From NCBI GenBank assembly GCA_024401855.1, contig JAKSKH010000006.1:20108-84107 (forward strand): 64,000 bases of DNA. Reading direction: 5' to 3'. The stretch comes from Bacteroidales bacterium. Its GTDB lineage: Bacteria; Bacteroidota; Bacteroidia; Bacteroidales; UBA932. The notes under the pieces were generated by a model. The model saw nothing but the letters and a program-made list of their open reading frames with translations. It had not been told where the DNA came from and did no database searches. Positions 35,888-44,433 of this stretch are shown one piece after another. Both the position numbers and the translations under genes were made by a program. Position 1 is the stretch's first letter; each line of letters begins with the position of its first letter.

Positions 35888-36445
35888 TTAACGCACCCTA
35901 TCCGGATTTTCCAGAATGAACTTCTCCCAGGAAGTGTTTGCACGGGTATTTGCAAGAGGACTTGACAACTGGTAAAAATGGCACATAGCAAGCGCCAGAG
36001 CGTCTGTCGCGTCCATGTACCTGTTTTCAATTTTTATGCCAAGAGTGCGTTGTACAATGAGGGAAACCTGCTCTTTTGAGGCCGCTCCGTTACCGCATAT
36101 TGCCATTTTCGCCTTACGGGGCGCATACTCGAAAACATTCACCCCTCTGGATATGGCGGCAATCATAGCCGCCCCCTGAGCCCTGCCAAGCTTGAAGATG
36201 ACCTGGGCGTTCTTTCCATAAAAGGGAGACTCTATAGCCATGTCATCCGGACGGTGAAGGTCACACAGGGCCCCCACCTTTTCATGGATGACTTCCAGTT
36301 TCTCGTATGGCGATTCAATTCTCCTCAGATCAAGAACGCCCATATCCACATACACGGGATTTGAGCGTTCGTCAACACGCACAATCCCGAAACCCAAGAT
36401 ATTGGTTCCGGGATCTATACCAAGTATTGTCTTTCTATCAGTCAA
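35888..36445 (-). CDS. ruvC: Crossover junction endodeoxyribonuclease RuvC
   Basis: The 185-residue protein starts ILGIDPGTNILGFGIV (catalytic Asp), has AIESPFYGKN with the catalytic Glu, and the YAPRKAKMAICGNGAASKEQ DNA-binding stretch and MDATDALALAMCH at the end. It cleaves Holliday junctions. It overlaps serS by eight bases on the minus strand. Confidence 0.97.
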   Translation of the reverse strand: MTDRKTILGIDPGTNILGFGIVRVDERSNPVYVDMGVLDLRRIESPYEKLEVIHEKVGALCDLHRPDDMAIESPFYGKNAQVIFKLGRAQGAAMIAAISRGVNVFEYAPRKAKMAICGNGAASKEQVSLIVQRTLGIKIENRYMDATDALALAMCHFYQLSSPLANTRANTSWEKFILENPDRVR

Positions 36446-37709
36446 TTACGTCGAAGCCGGTATATGGCCTGAGGGCCTCGGGAATAACGATTCCATCCGG
36501 TGTCTGGAACGCCTCCAGGAGAGCGGCGACCACGCGGGGAAGGGCGAGCGAACTTCCATTGAGGGTATGAGCGAGCTGGGTCTTGCCGTCGGCATCCCTG
36601 TAACGGAGATGAAGGCGGTTGGCCTGATACGTCTCGAAATTGCTCACTGAAGATATCTCAAGCCAGCGCTGCTGAGCTGCGGACCAAAGTTCGAAATCGT
36701 AGGTGATTGCAGAGGTGAAAGACATATCTCCGCCGCAAAGACGAAGAATCCTGTACTTGAGGCCCAGCTTGTTGACAATACTTTCCACGTGAGCGACCAT
36801 ATCGTCAAGCGCCTTGTAGGAGTCTTCAGGTTTCTCGACACGTACAATCTCCACCTTGTCGAACTGATGCAGACGGTTGAGCCCGCGTACATCCTTGCCA
36901 TAGGAACCGGCCTCCCTGCGGAAACAGGGGGTGTAGGCGGTAAGGCGCTGAGGGATCTCGTTCGCACCAAGAATCACGTCACGGAAAATATTGGTAACCG
37001 GCACCTCCGCAGTAGGAACCATATAGAAATCGTCCAACTCGGCATGATACATCTGGCCTTCCTTGTCGGGAAGCTGGCCGGTACCGAACCCGGAATCCTT
37101 GTTCACCATAACCGGAGGCTCAACCTCAAGATAACCGTCCTCAGAATTGCAATCAAGGAAGAAATTGATGAGCGCACGCTGAAGCTTTGCACCCTTACCC
37201 TTGTAAACGGGGAAACCGGCCCCGGTGATCTTTACTCCAAGGTCAAAGTCTATAAGGTCGTATTTCTTTGCAAGATCCCAGTGAGGAAGGGCATTCTCCG
37301 GAAGATTGATCTCCGGTCCGCCCATCTTGACAACCTCATTGTCTTCCGCCCCTTTGCCGGGCTTGATCAGGTCACATGGTATATTCGGAAGAAGGACAAG
37401 CTGGCTCTCCATCATTGCGGCGGCCTCATCCATCTTCGAAAGAAGTTCGGCAGACCTGGCCTTGAGTTCAGAGACCGCCTTCTTGGCAGATTCCGCCTGA
37501 TCCTTAAGGCCCTGTTTCATCAACTGCCCTATTTCGGCAGCCTTTTGTTTCTGCTGCGCAAGGAGGGCGTCGCTTTCTGTCTGGAAAGAACGCCTCATCG
37601 CATCAAGTTCAAGCACCTTGTCCACAATGGGCTTGGCATCAAAATTTTTGATTTTCAGTTTCTCTACGACAAACCCGGGGTTGTCGCGAAGCATTTTCAA
37701 TGTAAGCAT
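36438..37709 (-). CDS. serS: Seryl-tRNA synthetase
   Basis: The 423-residue class II synthetase has an N-terminal coiled-coil arm (about 1-110), motif 2 (TPCFRREAGSYGKDVRGLNRLHQF region), and motif 3 (LNGSSLALPRVVAALLEAFQ). It charges tRNA-Ser (and tRNA-Sec precursors). The ATG at 37709 gives the family start MLTLKMLRDNPGFV. The gene lies behind a terminator-like hairpin, so it may be expressed by read-through from rplU-rpmA or from its own unseen promoter. Confidence 0.98.
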   Translation of the reverse strand: MLTLKMLRDNPGFVVEKLKIKNFDAKPIVDKVLELDAMRRSFQTESDALLAQQKQKAAEIGQLMKQGLKDQAESAKKAVSELKARSAELLSKMDEAAAMMESQLVLLPNIPCDLIKPGKGAEDNEVVKMGGPEINLPENALPHWDLAKKYDLIDFDLGVKITGAGFPVYKGKGAKLQRALINFFLDCNSEDGYLEVEPPVMVNKDSGFGTGQLPDKEGQMYHAELDDFYMVPTAEVPVTNIFRDVILGANEIPQRLTAYTPCFRREAGSYGKDVRGLNRLHQFDKVEIVRVEKPEDSYKALDDMVAHVESIVNKLGLKYRILRLCGGDMSFTSAITYDFELWSAAQQRWLEISSVSNFETYQANRLHLRYRDADGKTQLAHTLNGSSLALPRVVAALLEAFQTPDGIVIPEALRPYTGFDVID

Positions 37710-37720
37710 GTCAACTTTAT

Positions 37721-37759
37721 AATAATAAAGGACCTGCACCTATCTCGAAGTGCGGGTCC
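37721..37759 (-). terminator. Terminator or attenuator between rpmA and serS
   Basis: On the minus strand GGACCCGCAC (37759-37750) pairs with GTGCAGGTCC (37739-37730; one G-T pair), followed by TTTATTATT. Stem strength and the T-rich tail fit a Rho-independent terminator. Confidence 0.7.
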
Positions 37760-37785
37760 CTGATTGTCTTTGAATCCCTCCGAGA

Positions 37786-38046
37786 TTAGTTCTCAAAAGG
37801 AATAACCGATACGTAAGATTTGTCCTGACGCTTGCGGGTGAACTTTACGGTACCATCCACAAGAGCATAAAGAGTATGGTCCTTGCCCATTCCGACATTG
37901 CGGTCAGGATTGTGGACTGTTCCCCTCTGACGTACTATGATATTTCCGGCTTTAACTACTTCGCCACCGAATTTCTTGAGTCCAAGGCGCTTGCTTTGGG
38001 ATTCACGACCGTTCTTAGAACTTGATTGACCTTTCTTGTGTGCCAT
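37786..38046 (-). CDS. rpmA: 50S ribosomal protein L27
   Basis: The 86-residue protein begins [20 protein letters not shown] and has the family core [33 protein letters not shown] split by wording. Its N-terminal tail reaches the peptidyl transferase centre. It lies 12 bases behind rplU in the standard L21-L27 operon. Confidence 0.98.
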   Translation of the reverse strand: MAHKKGQSSSKNGRESQSKRLGLKKFGGEVVKAGNIIVRQRGTVHNPDRNVGMGKDHTLYALVDGTVKFTRKRQDKSYVSVIPFEN

Positions 38047-38058
38047 AGTCTTCTGAAT

Positions 38059-38370
38059 TTAAGCGATTTCGTTAATTTTAACCTTGGTGAGCAACTGACG
38101 GTGTCCGTTGCACTTCTGGAAACCTTTACGACGAATCTTCTTGAATACAAGAACCTTGTCTGCCCTTGCACCGTCATCTACAACAGTAGCCTTAACCACT
38201 GCACCCTTCACATAGGGAGTACCGACCTTGACTTTTCCTTCATTCTCGACGAGAAGGACCTTGTCGAACTCCACATCAGCACCTTTGGCCTGAGAAAGTC
38301 TCTGAACAAAGATCTCATTGCCAGCTTCAACTTTGAACTGCTGACCTGCAATATCTACAATTGCGTACAT
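38059..38370 (-). CDS. rplU: 50S ribosomal protein L21
   Basis: The 103-residue protein starts MYAIVDIAGQQFKVEAGNEI and has the basic KVLVFKKIRRKGFQKCNGHRQ region that binds 23S rRNA. The ATG at 38370 is the family start; an upstream in-frame start would run through the leader. A perfect A/U hairpin ends five bases before this ATG. Confidence 0.98.
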   Translation of the reverse strand: MYAIVDIAGQQFKVEAGNEIFVQRLSQAKGADVEFDKVLLVENEGKVKVGTPYVKGAVVKATVVDDGARADKVLVFKKIRRKGFQKCNGHRQLLTKVKINEIA

Positions 38371-38375
38371 AAATA

Positions 38376-38394
38376 AAACTTTTTTTAAAAGTTT
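38376..38394 (-). promoter_or_regulatory. A/U-only hairpin in the rplU leader next to the start codon
   Basis: Minus strand AAACTTTT-AAA-AAAAGTTT forms a perfect eight-base stem with a three-base loop, ending five bases from the rplU ATG. It lies where the ribosome would land, so a role in translation control is possible. Confidence 0.5.
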
Positions 38395-38464
38395 CGGCCG
38401 CAAGCGTCTGCCTTCTGCGACAGCTCTTAATCCATAGCTCAACGGTCATCTGATAATTGGGACG

Positions 38465-38496
38465 CAAATATACATATTTTTGTTTGTTCTGCCAAA
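38465..38496 (-). promoter_or_regulatory. Promoter of rplU-rpmA
   Basis: Minus strand TTTG (38496-38493) and TATATTTG (38472-38465) are 20 bases apart. The predicted leader of about 90 bases precedes rplU. Confidence 0.75.
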
Positions 38497-38512
38497 TTAT
38501 TTGCTATTTTTG
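38483..38512 (+). promoter_or_regulatory. Promoter of the AAA ATPase gene
   Basis: TTTG (38483-38486) and TATTTTTG (38505-38512) are 18 bases apart. The -33 elements of this promoter and of the divergent rplU promoter cross over within the same 32 bases. Confidence 0.7.
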
Positions 38513-38533
38513 CAGTGAAACAAGATTGTTACC

Positions 38534-39694
38534 ATGGACACACCTTTCATTTACAATAAAAGCGTCAGCGGGAAGAACTTCCTGGGAAGAAAGCAGAACT
38601 GCACGAGCCTTATGAATCTTCTTTCCCAAGGGGAGAACGTTTCCATATACGATGTTCCGAAAGCCGGAAAAAGCTCCCTTCTTCAGCAGACGTTCCTGGA
38701 CATGCAGGGAAGCGGCCATGCGTTCCTGCCCATCAAGGTATCGCTTTTCAACGTAAGGAGTCTCGCCGCGGCCATGACCAGAATCGGCTCAGCGCTCATA
38801 AAAGCCGCAGCCAGTTCCTCCGCAGACTACGGCTCCGCCGTGGAAAACCTGCTCCCCGGCACCCATTTCATCTTCAGCAACGAGGAGTTCTACGAAAAAG
38901 GGGACATCCTGTCCATCGCCCCCGAAGAGTTGGATGACAACGACATCGCGTCAGTTTTCTCTCTGCCGTACAGGGCCGGCTCGGAGAACGGACGGAAACT
39001 GATACTCATACTCGAAGAATTCCAGAACATCATGCTCACCGAGGACGGTGACAGGGCCTGCACGATTCTGGAGAACATGTTCAAGGAACTGAATCCGGAT
39101 TGCAGGAGGCACGCATGCTACATATTCTGCGGCTCCGGGGTCAACGCGATGAAGTACATATTCGAAGACAAAAGGTATTTCTACCGTCAGGTGGAGCACA
39201 TTGCGCTCGATGCGGTGGAACACAGGGAAATCGTGGACAACTGCATAAAGGGCTACCTTGTCTCCGGTAAAGTTCTGGACAGGGACCTGATGCTCGGAGT
39301 ATGCAGGCTTTTCAAGGGGAACATGTGGTACATCAACCATTTCTGCTCCATATGTGACCATCTTTCAAAGGGATACATAATGGAGCCGGTGCTGCAGGAA
39401 GCCCTCGCTACCCTTATCTCTCTGCACGAACCACGGTTCCTTGCCATGATGAACGACCTTACGACATTCCAGGTCAGCCTGCTGCGCGCCGTTCTTGACG
39501 GATATAAGAAATTCAGTTCCGCCGATGTGATAAGGGAATACGGTCTGAACTCTTCCGCCAACGTTCACAGGCTCAAGGACGCCCTGTGCAAGAAAGAGAT
39601 CCTTACCTTTGACGAGAACGACGAGCCCGTGATACTCGACCCTCTGTTCGAGTACTGGGCGGGAAAATATTTCTTCGAAAAAAGCGTGGAATAG
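38534..39694 (+). CDS. AAA family ATPase of unknown function (archaeal ATPase/STAND-like)
   Basis: The 386-residue protein has a P-loop (YDVPKAGKSSLL, residues 39-50; the first Gly of the usual motif is replaced by Asp) and a Walker B strand (KLILILEEF, 155-163). The ATPase core is followed by a helical lid and a winged-helix-like C-terminal part (about 315-386, SSADVIREYGLNSSANVHRLKDAL) and ends in PLFEYWAGKYF, the typical ending of archaeal-ATPase/STAND proteins often found beside PD-(D/E)xK domains. No nuclease domain is present. It stands alone with its own promoter. Function unknown. Confidence 0.75.
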   Translation: MDTPFIYNKSVSGKNFLGRKQNCTSLMNLLSQGENVSIYDVPKAGKSSLLQQTFLDMQGSGHAFLPIKVSLFNVRSLAAAMTRIGSALIKAAASSSADYGSAVENLLPGTHFIFSNEEFYEKGDILSIAPEELDDNDIASVFSLPYRAGSENGRKLILILEEFQNIMLTEDGDRACTILENMFKELNPDCRRHACYIFCGSGVNAMKYIFEDKRYFYRQVEHIALDAVEHREIVDNCIKGYLVSGKVLDRDLMLGVCRLFKGNMWYINHFCSICDHLSKGYIMEPVLQEALATLISLHEPRFLAMMNDLTTFQVSLLRAVLDGYKKFSSADVIREYGLNSSANVHRLKDALCKKEILTFDENDEPVILDPLFEYWAGKYFFEKSVE

Positions 39695-39705
39695 AAAATT
39701 TTTGA

Positions 39706-39713
39706 TATCTTTG
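39706..39713 (+). promoter_or_regulatory. Predicted -7 promoter element of rpsU
   Basis: TATCTTTG matches exactly, followed by a leader of about 30 bases that carries the strong Shine-Dalgarno sequence. Confidence 0.65.
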
Positions 39714-39728
39714 CGAACTCAAAAGAAA

Positions 39729-39739
39729 AAGGGGGTGAT
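39729..39739 (+). promoter_or_regulatory. Strong Shine-Dalgarno sequence of rpsU
   Basis: AAGGGGGTGAT is complementary to the 3' end of 16S rRNA over eleven bases with one G-U pair, six bases before the ATG. Nearly all other genes in the window lack any such site. In Bacteroidota the anti-Shine-Dalgarno is covered by bS21, bS18 and bS6, and a strong site on rpsU is thought to allow autoregulation by bS21. Confidence 0.8.
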
Positions 39740-39745
39740 ACAAGC

Positions 39746-39940
39746 ATGATTATCGTACCGGTTAAAGAAGGTGAAAACATTGAGCGCGCTCTTAAGAAAT
39801 TCAAGCGCAAATTCGAGAAGACAGGTGCAGTCCGCGAGCTTCGCGCACGCAAGAACTTCGAAAAACCTTCAGTGATCCGCCGCGCTGCCAGGATGAAAGC
39901 CATCTATGTACAGCATCTGCGTCTTGAGGACGAGCAGTAA
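39746..39940 (+). CDS. rpsU: 30S ribosomal protein S21
   Basis: The 64-residue basic protein starts MIIVPVKEGENIERALKKFK and has the RELRARKNFEKPSVIRRAA region of bS21. It binds the 30S platform near the 3' end of 16S rRNA. It is a single-gene transcript: promoter at 39706, strong Shine-Dalgarno sequence, terminator at 39955. Confidence 0.97.
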   Translation: MIIVPVKEGENIERALKKFKRKFEKTGAVRELRARKNFEKPSVIRRAARMKAIYVQHLRLEDEQ

Positions 39941-39954
39941 TCACTCATCCATCA

Positions 39955-39995
39955 TAAAAAAAGCGACCTTATGAACAAGGCCGCTTTTTCTTTTT
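39955..39995. terminator. Rho-independent terminator of rpsU (probably bidirectional)
   Basis: AAAAAAAGCG-A-CCTT pairs with AAGG-C-CGCTTTTT, then TCTTTTTC follows. The A-run on the far side would serve the minus-strand efflux operon ending at 40008. Confidence 0.85.
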
Positions 39996-40007
39996 CACAC
40001 CCGGATC

Positions 40008-41354
40008 TTATTTGACCCATTCGCAGACAGCGTTGCAGTAGTCTATGCGGCTGTCCACATAAGCGCTTCTGGCGGCCTGCAGTTCAGTCTGGCATTGCAG
40101 CAGTTCCGCCATGGTGCACAGGCCGTTCCCGTACTCCCCTCTTTTCTGAGCTTCCAGAGTCTCTGAAAGTTCGACGGCATCGCGGGCGGCGGCCATTTGT
40201 TCCCATGCACATTCCAGATCGACCCATTCCTTGTGGACCTTCAGCGCCAGCTGGGAATCAAGATAATCCTTCTGATTCCTGGCCTTTTCTATCTCACAAT
40301 CGTAGCGCTGCATTTTTCTGGCGGTCTTCCCCCAGTCCGAAATAGGTATCCTTACAGTCGCAAACACGGCTCCGTTCATCCGTGGTTCGCCTATAAGTCT
40401 GATATATCCGTATGCCGCCCCCACGCCAAGTTGCGGCAGGGCCTCCCCCATAGTCATCTTCTTTTCCAGCTGCTTTGACTCGACAGACATGTCGAGCAGC
40501 CTGTTCTCCTGCAGGGAAGCCACCACGGACTCCTCTTCCCGGAAATAATGTTCCGGCGGCTGCAGGCCGTCGAACGAGTCGGTAAGAAGAAAGTCATCCA
40601 GTTCCAGGACCTTGTACGAAAGGCCTATCAGATTGAACAGGTCCATCTTGAGCAGCCTCTCCCCGCTGCGGAGCTTCAGCATCCTGGTTTCAAGTTCCTT
40701 GCATTTCAGACGCACCTGCATCACATCGCTCTCCTTCACCAGACCGGCTTCTCTTGCAGAAACAACGTCGGCCTCAAGTTTCGCGGCCAGGTCGAGAGCC
40801 TGCTGCAGGGCGGCCTTCTTCTCGGAAAGGGAAACCACAGCCCAGTATTTCTTCTCCACATTGTCATCGTTGTCGCGGTCGGCTATTTCCTTTTTGACCT
40901 CAGCCGCCTTTACACCCAGAACCGCAAGAGCGTTTCCGCTCGCTATCCTTCCTCCGGCATAAACCGGCTGTAGAACGTTGACCCCGCCGAAATAGCCGTT
41001 GCCCAGCATGGACCATTCCGTGCTGATTCCGGCAAGACCGGCGCTGGTGCTCAGGTAGAACCGGGCGTTGTTCGCCGCATCGCTGCTCCCCAGCACATCC
41101 TCAAGTCCTATCTTCACAAAGGGGTCCAACGCGTGGAAACCGTATGCCGAGGCAGATACGTTCGGGAACCAGCTGCTGAGGGCCTCCTGCCTCCTGGCGC
41201 GGGCCGCACTCACGTCAAGAGCGGCGTTGCGGACCTCGGGACTGTTGTTCCTGGACAGTTCGAGGCATTCCTGTAGAGAGATGTTTCTCTCCCGGGCCCC
41301 CGCCACGCATGGCAGAAGGGCCAGGAGTATAATGAATATGTTATTCTTCGTCAT
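40008..41354 (-). CDS. TolC family outer membrane efflux protein
   Basis: The 448-residue protein has a signal peptide (about 1-21), then two internally repeated long coiled helices with the OEP motif (SLQECLELSRNNSPEVRNAALDV at the start; LQALDLAAKLEADVVSAREAGLV in the centre; EYGNGLCTMAELLQCQTELQAARSAY at the end). It should form the outer membrane channel of the pump whose other parts precede it. The ATG overlaps the RND gene stop by 14 bases. Confidence 0.92.
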   Translation of the reverse strand: MTKNNIFIILLALLPCVAGARERNISLQECLELSRNNSPEVRNAALDVSAARARRQEALSSWFPNVSASAYGFHALDPFVKIGLEDVLGSSDAANNARFYLSTSAGLAGISTEWSMLGNGYFGGVNVLQPVYAGGRIASGNALAVLGVKAAEVKKEIADRDNDDNVEKKYWAVVSLSEKKAALQQALDLAAKLEADVVSAREAGLVKESDVMQVRLKCKELETRMLKLRSGERLLKMDLFNLIGLSYKVLELDDFLLTDSFDGLQPPEHYFREEESVVASLQENRLLDMSVESKQLEKKMTMGEALPQLGVGAAYGYIRLIGEPRMNGAVFATVRIPISDWGKTARKMQRYDCEIEKARNQKDYLDSQLALKVHKEWVDLECAWEQMAAARDAVELSETLEAQKRGEYGNGLCTMAELLQCQTELQAARSAYVDSRIDYCNAVCEWVK

Positions 41355-44300
41355 ATTTCTTGAACATTTGCCAATAAGAAACCGGCATTATGAATACGAT
41401 AAGGAAAATGGAAAGAAGCGTTCCGAAACAGATGACGACACCCATAGGCTGCCACAGCAAGTCTCCTCCGATAACCATGGGGAGAACACCGAGAGCCGTC
41501 GTGCAGGATGTAAGGAAAATGGGACGCATGCGCATTGCTCCCGCCTTCATTGCCGCCTCCTTGACCGTAAGGCCATTCTTGAAATGCAGTTCCTCCGCAT
41601 ATTCGAACAGGATGATGCCGTTCCTGACTATGATTCCCACAAGGCTTATCAGGCCGAGAACTGCCGTAAGGCCGAAGTCCAGACGGAAGATCACAAGTCC
41701 GAGAGACGAGCCGAAAAGGCAGAGCGAGCTCATCAGAAGGGTCAGTCCCGCGATGGACGCCTTCTTGAAATGAATCAGAAGGAACAGGAAAAGAATGGTT
41801 ACCGCGGCAAGGAACGTCCAGAAGATCTGGGGAGCTACAGTTGCATTAAGCTTGGTAAGTCCGCCGTATTCCAGCTGCGCGCCTTCGGGGATATCCACAT
41901 TATGCTTGATGTACCTCTTTATCTTTTTCATGGCAACCGGCTGGCTGCAGCCGTATTTCATGTCGGCGAAAACGCTGATGGATTCCTCTCCGGCCCTTTT
42001 CTCCAAGGTCACGGCAGACCAGTCCGGTGTTACGGTGGCAACCTGCCTGAGAGGAACGCTCAGTCCGGGAATCATCGTTGTGACCATGGTGTTGCCTATT
42101 GCATCATAATCCATCCCGCCCTCCGACTCAAGGCTGTAGAGATTTACGGGTACGGCCCTGTTCCCTTCCCAGAGCGTTTCAATGTTTTCTCCGTTGAAGC
42201 TGCCCGCAAGCGAGAGCGAAAGCAGAGCCTTGTTGACTCCAAGACGGTCGGCCTCGTCATCCTTGAAATCTATCTTCACGGTGGGGGCGAAGTCATCCGC
42301 TGTGCTGTGCACCCATTTGAGGTCATCGTCCAGAGAGCACATGTAGTTCTTTATCTGCTGGGCGCTTGCAAGAAGTTCGTTACGGTCACGGCCTTTCAAT
42401 GTAACCACAACCGGGGCGTCCACAGCCTGGTAGTCAATCTGCTTGAAGCGGATAAGCGCTCCGGGGAAAAGGTGCTCGTATTTTCCTTCATACTCCTGAA
42501 GTATCGACTCCGTATCCTTTTCGGATGTTGTCGTGACAATCATCTGAGACACGGTATTTCCGGGAAGAATGGGGTTGTAGGTAATGCAGAAGCGGGGGGC
42601 GCCGGTCCCTATGAAGGAGGTAACCGACTTCACCCTGCTGTCCCTCAGGAATATATTCTGAAGGGAATCGGTGCACGCCTTGGTCTGGCTGATGCCGTTT
42701 CCACCTTCCATCTCAGTCTCCACTACGAAGAAGTCGCGGTCCGCCATGGGCATCATCTGGATGTTCAGTTGAAGGAACATGAAAATGCCCAGACCAACCG
42801 TGAGCACCGCCACGCCCAAAGTACCTGCAGGGTGATTGAAACAGAAACGTTCCACCCTGGAATATATTTTCTCCATTCCCGTGAAGAACACGTTCTGGGC
42901 ACGGGATATGAAACTCGTTCCTGCCGGCTGCCCGTTATGGATAAACTTGACTTCCAGTGAAGGAACTACGGACACGGCATAGAACAACGACACGAGCAGT
43001 GAGATCACGAACACCCAGGGGAAAGAATTGATGAAATCTCCCAGATACCCGGTGATGATATACTTTGCAGGGAAGAACATCGCGCTGATGGCAAGGGTCG
43101 CCGCAAGCGTGGGAGGGAACAGTTCCCTTATGCTCCGGTCCGCGCACTGCTCCCTTGTCATCCCGTGGCCGAGCTTGCCCATATACCCGTCCATGGTGAT
43201 GATTGAATTGTCGACAATCATTCCCAGAGTTGCAATAAGGGCTCCGAGCGTAACCGTGTTCAGATCTATCTTGAACAGGTACATTATTCCTATGGAAATT
43301 GCCGTGCACACAGGAACTCCCGAACCGGCTATGAGAGCCGACTTGAGCGGGAAAAGCATAAGCATGACCAGAATCACCACGAGCATGGAGATCAGAAGGT
43401 CTCTCAGGAACGAGTAAACTGAGGTCTCAACAACTTTCGGCTGGTCTGAAATACGGCTGATGGAAACGCTGTCGGGCATATCCTTCATGAACTCGGACAG
43501 CGCCACGTCCATATCTTCCCCGAACTCCACAATGTTGTTGCCGGGACGCATCTCGGCAGAGACTATCAGGCAGGAGTGCCCGTTGTAGTTCACGAAGGAG
43601 TCGGGATTCTTGTACCTTCTCTCTATTTTTGCCACATCCTTGAGACGGATGATGTTGCCCTCCGGATCGGAGTAGAGTATATGCTCGGCAATCTCCCTTT
43701 CCGACTCGGCCGGATTGGCCACCCTGACCGCAGAAGACACGAAATCCGTCTCGAAAGTGCCTGCCGGAACCGCAAGGCCCGAACTCTGGTAATTGAGGAA
43801 CAGAGCCGTGGGGTTCAATGCGTATCTGGAGAGTTTCTCCTTGTCCAGAATAACGGCTATCTCCTCTTCCTGTTCACCGACTATGGACACATTGGCCAGT
43901 TTGGGCAGCCTCCTGAGCCTTTCGCAGAGGTCATCGGCGTAGTCCTTGAGTTCCGCGTAACTCTTGTCGTCGGACTCAAGGGCAATCAGAAGGGATGAAA
44001 TAGAACTGAAATCATCCAGCACGGCCACCGCCAGCACGCCGGCGGGAAGCGTCATCTTCTGAGCCTGGAGTTTCAGTTTTATCTTTGACCAGACCTGATC
44101 CTTCCTGGCCTGGGAGCACGTCAGATCCACATATATGTAGCAGATTCCGTCCTTGGTAACGGAACGCAGGGATGAACGGTCCACTTCCGGGAAAGACAGA
44201 AGAGTCTCTTCCAGTTTTCCGGTGAGCTGTTCCTCAACCTGTCTTGCATCCGCACCGGGATACACCCCGGCAACAAGTCCCTGCTTTATAACGAACGTGG

Positions 44301-44433
44301 GGAATTCGTCCTTGTTCATGCGCGCCAGGCCAACAGCGCCCACGACGGTGAGGATCAGGACAATCAGATAGACAAGCTTACGGTTGTCTATGACGAACTT
44401 GACCCATCCGTCCAATTCCTTCGGTCTTCTCAT
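41341..44433 (-). CDS. RND efflux transporter permease
   Basis: The 1030-residue protein has the twelve-helix RND plan: TM1 at about 13-33, a large periplasmic domain, TM2-6 (340-540, including the MIVDNSIITMDG segment equivalent to the proton-relay helix), a second periplasmic domain and TM7-12 (860-1025). It belongs to the hydrophobe/amphiphile type that exports drugs, dyes or detergents by proton antiport. Starts overlap the MFP stop by four bases. The substrate cannot be inferred. Confidence 0.95.
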   Translation of the reverse strand: MRRPKELDGWVKFVIDNRKLVYLIVLILTVVGAVGLARMNKDEFPTFVIKQGLVAGVYPGADARQVEEQLTGKLEETLLSFPEVDRSSLRSVTKDGICYIYVDLTCSQARKDQVWSKIKLKLQAQKMTLPAGVLAVAVLDDFSSISSLLIALESDDKSYAELKDYADDLCERLRRLPKLANVSIVGEQEEEIAVILDKEKLSRYALNPTALFLNYQSSGLAVPAGTFETDFVSSAVRVANPAESEREIAEHILYSDPEGNIIRLKDVAKIERRYKNPDSFVNYNGHSCLIVSAEMRPGNNIVEFGEDMDVALSEFMKDMPDSVSISRISDQPKVVETSVYSFLRDLLISMLVVILVMLMLFPLKSALIAGSGVPVCTAISIGIMYLFKIDLNTVTLGALIATLGMIVDNSIITMDGYMGKLGHGMTREQCADRSIRELFPPTLAATLAISAMFFPAKYIITGYLGDFINSFPWVFVISLLVSLFYAVSVVPSLEVKFIHNGQPAGTSFISRAQNVFFTGMEKIYSRVERFCFNHPAGTLGVAVLTVGLGIFMFLQLNIQMMPMADRDFFVVETEMEGGNGISQTKACTDSLQNIFLRDSRVKSVTSFIGTGAPRFCITYNPILPGNTVSQMIVTTTSEKDTESILQEYEGKYEHLFPGALIRFKQIDYQAVDAPVVVTLKGRDRNELLASAQQIKNYMCSLDDDLKWVHSTADDFAPTVKIDFKDDEADRLGVNKALLSLSLAGSFNGENIETLWEGNRAVPVNLYSLESEGGMDYDAIGNTMVTTMIPGLSVPLRQVATVTPDWSAVTLEKRAGEESISVFADMKYGCSQPVAMKKIKRYIKHNVDIPEGAQLEYGGLTKLNATVAPQIFWTFLAAVTILFLFLLIHFKKASIAGLTLLMSSLCLFGSSLGLVIFRLDFGLTAVLGLISLVGIIVRNGIILFEYAEELHFKNGLTVKEAAMKAGAMRMRPIFLTSCTTALGVLPMVIGGDLLWQPMGVVICFGTLLSIFLIVFIMPVSYWQMFKKYDEE

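Noticed and set aside
37700-37785. Riboswitch or T-box before serS
   Set aside because: Only a simple hairpin with T-rich tail is visible; a T-box needs a specifier loop and is not known in Bacteroidota.
41068-42960. 630-codon open frame opposite the RND permease
   Set aside because: Antisense shadow; the RND protein on the minus strand is full length and recognisable.
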